Shown here piece after piece: positions 58,670 to 64,000 of a stretch of 64,000 nt of DNA. A program made the position numbers and the translations under genes. Each line of letters starts with the position of its first letter. The first letter of the stretch is position 1. Source of the stretch: Cryptomeria japonica (lineage: Eukaryota > Streptophyta > Pinopsida > Cupressales > Cupressaceae). The notes beneath the pieces are model-generated. The model ran no database searches and was not told the DNA's origin. It saw only the letters and a list, made by a program, of their open reading frames with translations. Location of the stretch: NCBI RefSeq assembly GCF_030272615.1, contig NC_081405.1, positions 20,996,047 through 21,060,046 on the forward strand, written 5' to 3'.

Positions 58670-59880
58670 CCCGTCCTGTGTTGATAGCTGATATGCTCCT
58701 GACCCAAATACTGTTGTGACCACAAACGAACCTAACCATTTTGGTTCAAACTTCCCTTTCTTTTCTCGATCTGACTGGTTTCGTGGATTTTCCTTTAGTA
58801 CTAGTTCCCCAACTTGAAAGACTCATGGTTTGACCTTGTGATTACAACTTTGGCACATTCTTTGTTGATATACCTTTAAATGATCAAAGGCATTTTGTCT
58901 TCGTTCATGGATCAATTCTAACTCTTGCAATCAAGATACTCATTGTTCTTCATCTGGGATAAGGCCTTTTAATAATACTCATAGAGAAGGTATCTCTACT
59001 TCTATTGGCAGTATTGCTTCTGATCCATAAACATGAGAGAAAGGTGTGGCGCCTGTTGGTGTGTGGATACTGGTATAGTAGGCCCATAGAGAAGGGTTCA
59101 ATTGAATATGCCAATCTCTGCTAGCATCATTCACTGTCTTTTTGAGGATTTTCAAAATAGTTTTGTTTGATTCTTCTGCTTGTCCATTCCCTTGTGGATA
59201 GTAGGGTGTGGAAAATCTGTGTTGGATCTTGATTTTCTCACATAGCTCTTGGATATCCTTATTCTTGAACAGTCGCCCATTATCAATGATAATGTTCATG
59301 AGTATTCCATAGCGACAAATGATGTAGTTCAAGATAAATGCAACAATTTGTTTTCCTATGATATTGATGAGAGGTACTGCCTCAATCCATTTTGTGAAAT
59401 ATTATGTAGCTACAAGGATGAATTTGTGACCATTGGATGAAGAAGGATTTATCTTTCCTACTAGATCAAGACCCCATTGGTAGAAAGGCCAAGATGTTGC
59501 CAAAGCATGAAGTTCTTGTGCTGGTGCATGAACTAAATTTCCATGGATCTGACATTGTTTGCATGTTTTACCTATCTGAAAATAATCACGTTCCATAGTT
59601 GGACAATAATAGCCCAAGTGTATGATTTTTTTCGAAAGGGTAAGACCACTTGAATGAGTGCCACAAATATCATTATGGACTTCATTTAAGGCCTTCTTAT
59701 ATTCTTCTTGCTCGAGACATCTTAAAAGAGTATCGTCCAGATCTCGTTTAAAAAGGGTATCCGCGACAAGACTATAATGGGAAGATTGGCGAATAAAGTT
59801 TCTGTTTTGATATTTTGATAAATTGGGAGGGAGGATGTTATCTTTTAGGTATGTATAAGTTTGACCATAACGGGAGGAAT
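58670..59880 (-). pseudogene. Tat pol: integrase, broken
   Basis: Right to left: zinc-binding part (HNDICGTHSSG ... CKQCQIHG), the first catalytic Asp in WGLDLVGKI, a stop where ATDYFTKW is usual (59402), the second Asp in IIDNGRLFK, and Glu in GNGQAEESNK. The C-terminal part continues past the stop at 58979 to about 58670 (HLKVYQQR, KGKFEPNWFGSF, GAYQL) with further stops. Integrase joins the cDNA ends to host DNA; this copy cannot. Confidence 0.85.
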
Positions 59881-60304
59881 TATGGCCAACAAGGTGATAG
59901 ATAGTTTGGGAATCGGGACAATTATGAGCAAGGTAAGACAACTCTTCCACCAGGAATTCATAACGCTCTTGATTTTCCTGTGTCTGAAGTAGAGAAGCAA
60001 GTGTTGCCATGGTGTCTGTTGCTTTGTTGTCATTCCTTGGAATTTTCTCAAAAGTGATTTGTACAAAATACTTCTTGAAATCATCTACCATCTTTTTGTA
60101 AGGCATTAGTTTGTCATCCTTTGTTTGGTAATCATCATTGATTTGATTGATGATGAGCTGCGAGTCTCCAAAGACTTGAAGTTGTGTAATGTTCCATTCT
60201 ATAGCCATTTTGATACCTGTAACCAAAGCTTCATATTCTACTGTATTGTTGGTGCATGGAAAGCTTAATTTGTACGCTTTCAAAATTGTATGACCTTGTG
60301 GCAT
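59881..60304 (-). pseudogene. Tat pol: second RNase H, 3' part
   Basis: Encodes PQGHTILKAYKLSFPC, VEYEALVTGIKMAIEW (active-site Glu region), VFGDSQLIINQI (active-site Asp) and KIPRNDNKATDTMATLAS. Together with 61092-61140 (FDGSYAQHGSGAGIIL) it forms the extra RNase H placed between RT-RNase H and integrase in Tat elements. The frame is split by a solo LTR after GIIL. Confidence 0.85.
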
Positions 60305-60312
60305 GATGAATA

Positions 60313-61091
60313 TGTTAGGATTCCCAAAGATACTAAGAGGGGGGGGGGGGTGAATTAGTATCTGACCAGTGGTAGAACTTTCTTAACTTCTAACATGAAA
60401 AGCATATCAAAACTGTGTATCGGTAAACAAGAAATAATGCAGCAAATAAGAATAACAACCACAACATCAAAAGAACACCATAACACAATATTTTAATGAG
60501 GAAACCCGGTGTGGGAAAAACCTCAGTGGGATTTGTGACCCACAATATTCACTTACTGGCCAATAAGGGAATATTACTCTTACAATAGGGGCCTGCACAT
60601 GCAGGAAGGCCAAGTGCCTAGAGCTCATTGCTCAATTACAAAGGAAGTCACATTGACTTAAACAATGGATTATATAAATCCAATGTCTTGTACTACTTCA
60701 GATCAGCATCTACTATGCCAGATTCAATACCGGTTTAAGCTCTGCTACAACATAAACCTTTAACCAACAATTCACATATTAGGTCTGCTATTACTTTTCC
60801 ATACTTTGCATCCTACTTCATCTACAAAAATGATCTACAATGATCTCATACATATATGAGTCATATTACAATCCGCCATGTCGGCTTACAAAATATTTTA
60901 CAATTAATTACAAAATACATTAATACAAAATTTTTGTCAGCCAGGATGTCGATATTCTTCTTTTTCGCTGATGGTGTTCTGTGTGCCGGTGTAGAGTCTT
61001 CCGGTGCCGGTATCATATGATTGCAAGGTTGCCACAATGACAATACCTTCAATCACCTACAATTTCTCATTGGAGTGTGCATTTGCCAACA
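60313..61091. repeat. 779-bp solo LTR inside the second RNase H
   Basis: It begins TGTTAGGATTCCC and ends ATTTGCCAACA. The flanks gaata (60308-60312) and taata (61092-61096) are a target duplication with one change. It contains a run of twelve G (60339-60350) and the aacccggtgtgggaaaaacc-type segment common in plant Copia LTRs. No internal region remains. Orientation undecided. Confidence 0.8.
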
Positions 61092-62576
61092 TAATATAAT
61101 ACCCGCTCCTGATCCATGTTGTGCATATGAACCATCAAATTATAATTGCTATGTTTTTGTGGTGACCTTTAGGATATTAACATCGGGAAATTCAATGTGT
61201 AAAGGACGATCATCTTGAAGTGGTGCCTCTGCTAGTTGGTCTGCAATGACTTGCCCCTTGATAACTTTTATGTCCACATACTCAATATCAAACTCACTCG
61301 GGATCATGATCCATTTTTCTAATCTTCCTGTTAATGTTGCCTTGCTGAGCAAATACTTCAATGGATCGATTTTAGCTATCAACTTGATGAAGTGAGATAG
61401 TAGATAGTGTCTTAATTTTTGAGAAGCAAAAACTACCACCAAGCATGCTTTTTCTATTGGTGAATAGTTGTGATTGTATCCCACTAGTGTTGTGCTTATA
61501 TAGTAGATGGCTTGTTATTTTCCTTCATTATCCTGTTGTGTGAGCAGAACTCCTAATGATAATTGGGTGGTTGATACATAGAGTAATAACAACTTTCCTA
61601 GAATTGGTGAAATTAGGATGGGTGGTTGCATAAGATAGGCCTTGATCTTGTTGAATGTGTCATCACATTGATGGTCCCATTTGAAATTAATATTTTTGTG
61701 CAAGAGATGAGTAAATGGTTGACATTTATTTGCTAGTTGAGCAACAAATCTTTTGATTGACTACAGTCTTCCTTGGAGTGATCTAAGTTGACTGATATTC
61801 TTGGGAGATGCCATTTCCATGATTGTTTTGACCTTAGCTAGATCTACTTTGATACCTCTAGCTGAAACAATGTATCCCAATAGCTTGCCTGAAGTGACAC
61901 CAAAGGTACATTTCTTAGGATTTAGCCGTAGCTTGTACTATTCTAACCGGTCAAATATATTTTCTAGTATCCCTATATGTTCTTCTCTGTTGTATGATTT
62001 GGCCAAGATGTCATCCACATAGTCTTCCATGAATGTATGCATCATGTCATGGAATATCATTTTCATAGCTCTCTGATATGTGGCACCTCTGTTCTTTAGT
62101 CCAAAAGGCATGGCAATCCAACATAAATTACCCCATGAACATGTGAAAGCTGTCTTTTCTTAATCTTCAGGTGCTATTTTAATCTGATTGTATCCGAAGA
62201 AACCATCCTTTAGAGAAAATATGGAGTGCCCAATAGTTAGATCTACATTGATGTCAATGTTAGGCAAAGGAAAGTCATCCTTTGGAAATGCATTATTAAG
62301 ATCTCTAAAGTCTTTGCACACTTTGATACTTTTGTCTGGTTTGGAAACATGAACGATATTTGATACCCATTGAGGATATGCTACAGGTCTGATGAATCCT
62401 ACATCCAATAATTTCTTTAGTTCTGCTTTGACCAGGTGAGCGATATGAGGATGCATCTTCCTTAATTTTTGTTTAAATGGCTTGGCTCTTGAACTGACAT
62501 TTAAGTGATGCATAATAAGCTCTAGATCCAACCCTAGCATGTCTGCATATGACCAGGCAAAATTGATTTGCCGTCA
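61092..62576 (-). pseudogene. Tat pol: reverse transcriptase and first RNase H, broken
   Basis: Right to left from about 62576: FAWSYADMLGLD, FKQKLRKMHP, KDFRDLNNAFPKDDFPLP, then the active site YVDD at 62011-62022, KYLLSKATLTGRLEKW and, to 61140, the start of the second RNase H. The frame is continuous with stops at 62574, 62160, about 61937, about 61763, about 61515 and two near 61145. Most stops sit at codons where Gln or Arg is expected (for example PED-stop-EKTAF). RT copies RNA to DNA. The first RNase H looks degenerate, as in other Tat elements. Confidence 0.88.
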
Positions 62577-64000
62577 TTTGAAGAATTCCATATATTGTTG
62601 CATTTCTTGTTTTGACAGAGAAGTTGCTGGATGTAGAATCTTTGGTTGCTCTATTGTCCCAATGTTAACTGCCTCTGCTGGTTCGATCAAAATTGATGAC
62701 CTTTCTTGATAGTACTTAGGTAAAGTGTCAAATCTCCCATCTTCTGGCACCTTGAGGAGATTTTTACCGTTAGATGCATCCTTTCTTTTTACTTTTTCCT
62801 GGTCTAATGTTGCGAATAAATGGTTTTCAGCATTATACCTGATATTGTTTTCTTTATTTTCCTTTTTGTGGCTGGGAGATTTGGCACCCACTTGACTGGA
62901 AGATGCGTTGTTGAAATTCCTGGTGAAAGTTGTTGTGGGTTCGATTGCATTAAAATATACGGATATGGCATGGTCATTAGGAAAGGTATCAATGGAAGTA
63001 TGTCTTTCATTTTCCCAATCAATAAGTTTAGGGTGGATTAGTGGTAAGGGGTCCTCAGGTTGAGATGTTTCGAGGGTATCAAGAGTCATGATAGATATGA
63101 CAAAGTTTTTGATATGTGCTTCAATGTCTAGAATGGTACTGTCCTTAGAATGACCTCTTGCAAGTAGCTCCTGATCATCCCCGATTAAGCCCAAGTCAAT
63201 CGAATGTGATTCTAATTCAAGTGGGCTAGTTCCTAACGTTTGCCCTGCATACGTGTGAACTACATCGACTCCTATGTCTTCTTCAAAGCAATTTTCTTTA
63301 GCTGATTCTTCAGAATGATAGGAATCCCATTCCCATTCATTAGAATCTGTCTCACTTGCAGCTTGCAATCTATAGATTTGTTCCTATAGTGTTTGATTTG
63401 TTTCTTTTGTTTTTCTTGCTATATCTTTTCTTCTTTCATATTCAACTTCCTCTAGATTGAGGTTGAGTTTTGTCAACTTTTCTATTAGCTCTCCTTGATT
63501 TGTACTAGCTTCTTGCTTGTTTTGATTAAGAGTTAATGTTGCTTGGGAGGTGCCTTTAGTTTGTTTGTCTTGTTGATAAGAAGGTTTCTTCTTTTTCCAT
63601 TTCATGTTTATTTGTTCTCGTTGCTTGGTAGATGTTTCTTCTCTTTCAATTGCAAGTTGTTCTTGTGTGTTTTCATATTCATCTTGTTGTTGGCTAGAGG
63701 ATGTGTTCTCTGGTAGAGTAACTTGTCCATACCCTAAGCCTGATTTGTCTGTAGCCTACTGAGTATGAGGTTGGATAGGTTCTAAGAGACCTTCTTTTAT
63801 ATTTCCTATAGGACCTGTTCCAGTGTGTCCCATTTTTTCAAGGATGTTAAATCCTTTTTCATACTTTTCTGTAGGTATTATGACATTGTTGATCTTTTGT
63901 TGGACTTCTTCATCCTTGTATAGCCACTGTAGCACATTTTTGTCTTCTCTTTCCTCTGATAAGGTCCCAACACTAACAAATGCTTCATCAAATATTGGAA
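62574..64000 (-). pseudogene. Tat pol N-terminal region with G-patch-like motif, broken, cut by window edge
   Basis: One frame from the right edge, with stops at 63756-63758, 63384-63386 and 62574-62576. Near the edge ILEKMGHTGTGPIG, then GLLEPIQP and SGLGYG resemble the G-patch found after protease in many Tat/Ogre polyproteins. Then come a Lys/Gln-rich linker (63605-63390), an acidic stretch (NEWEWDSYHSEES) and PATSLSKQEMQQYMEFFK leading into RT. The upstream protease and gag lie outside. Confidence 0.75.

Larger units (their letters stand above)
44859..64000 (-). mobile_element. Tat-lineage Ty3/gypsy retrotransposon, 5' end outside the window
   Basis: Read right to left: end of the gag-protease region with a G-patch-like motif (near the right edge), RT, RNase H, second RNase H, integrase, a long 3' region holding an antisense plant-mobile-domain ORF, a polypurine tract, and the 3' LTR (44859-45992). 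A second RNase H before integrase and an antisense ORF between pol and the 3' LTR are known for Tat elements (Retand, Grande and relatives). Gag and the 5' LTR lie beyond 64000. It is interrupted at 49034-56478 and 60313-61091 and carries many stops. Confidence 0.85.

Noticed and set aside
1..64000. tRNA, rRNA, organelle or viral genome segments
   Set aside because: No cloverleaf-like or rRNA-like sequence was seen. The TGGTATCAGAGC at 20059 is a retrotransposon primer site, not a tRNA gene.

Overview
The window is a piece of a large plant nuclear genome. It holds no host protein-coding gene I can support, no rRNA or tRNA gene, and transposable elements nested inside each other to four levels. 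Plant-specific families (CACTA/En-Spm with Transposase_21, DUF4218 and DUF4216; Tat-lineage Ty3/gypsy with a second RNase H; an antisense plant mobile domain ORF), long LTRs and advanced decay fit a big, gene-poor genome. I suspect a gymnosperm, but this is inference.

Layout. 1-9.5 kb is AT-rich: a probable LINE 3' tail, a 1-kb terminal-inverted-repeat element, small tandem and inverted repeats, and a weak candidate non-coding transcription unit (5.56-8.21 kb). At 9489 an LTR with a degraded Met-tRNA primer site opens an old Copia-like element. A second, non-autonomous Copia-like element (10880-43694) sits next to or inside it. Its 5' LTR is split by a complete gag-only LTR element (11092-18908, minus strand). 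Its 3' LTR carries a 199-bp fold-back duplication and is split by a solo Tat-type LTR (23818-43109). That solo LTR is split by a 17.8-kb CACTA transposon (24171-42012, CTA target duplication).

The CACTA element carries two multi-exon minus-strand genes. One is a TNP2/TNPD-type transposase. The other joins a SET (lysine methyltransferase-like) domain to a TNPA/Transposase_24-type region. Both contain in-frame stops. The SET gene is the most unusual content of the window.

From 44859 to the right edge lies one minus-strand Tat-lineage gypsy element: its 3' LTR, polypurine tract, a long 3' region with an antisense plant-mobile-domain pseudogene on the plus strand, and a decayed pol (G-patch, RT, RNase H, second RNase H, integrase). 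Its antisense gene is split by a gag-protease gypsy element lacking a 3' LTR, which ends in an inverted copy of its own gag (49034-56478). Its second RNase H is split by a 779-bp solo LTR (60313-61091).

The genes form no host pathway. Each element encodes parts of its own mobility machinery. Most breaks are nonsense codons in otherwise continuous frames, and most of those can be explained by C-to-T or G-to-A changes, as expected for methylated, silenced repeats.
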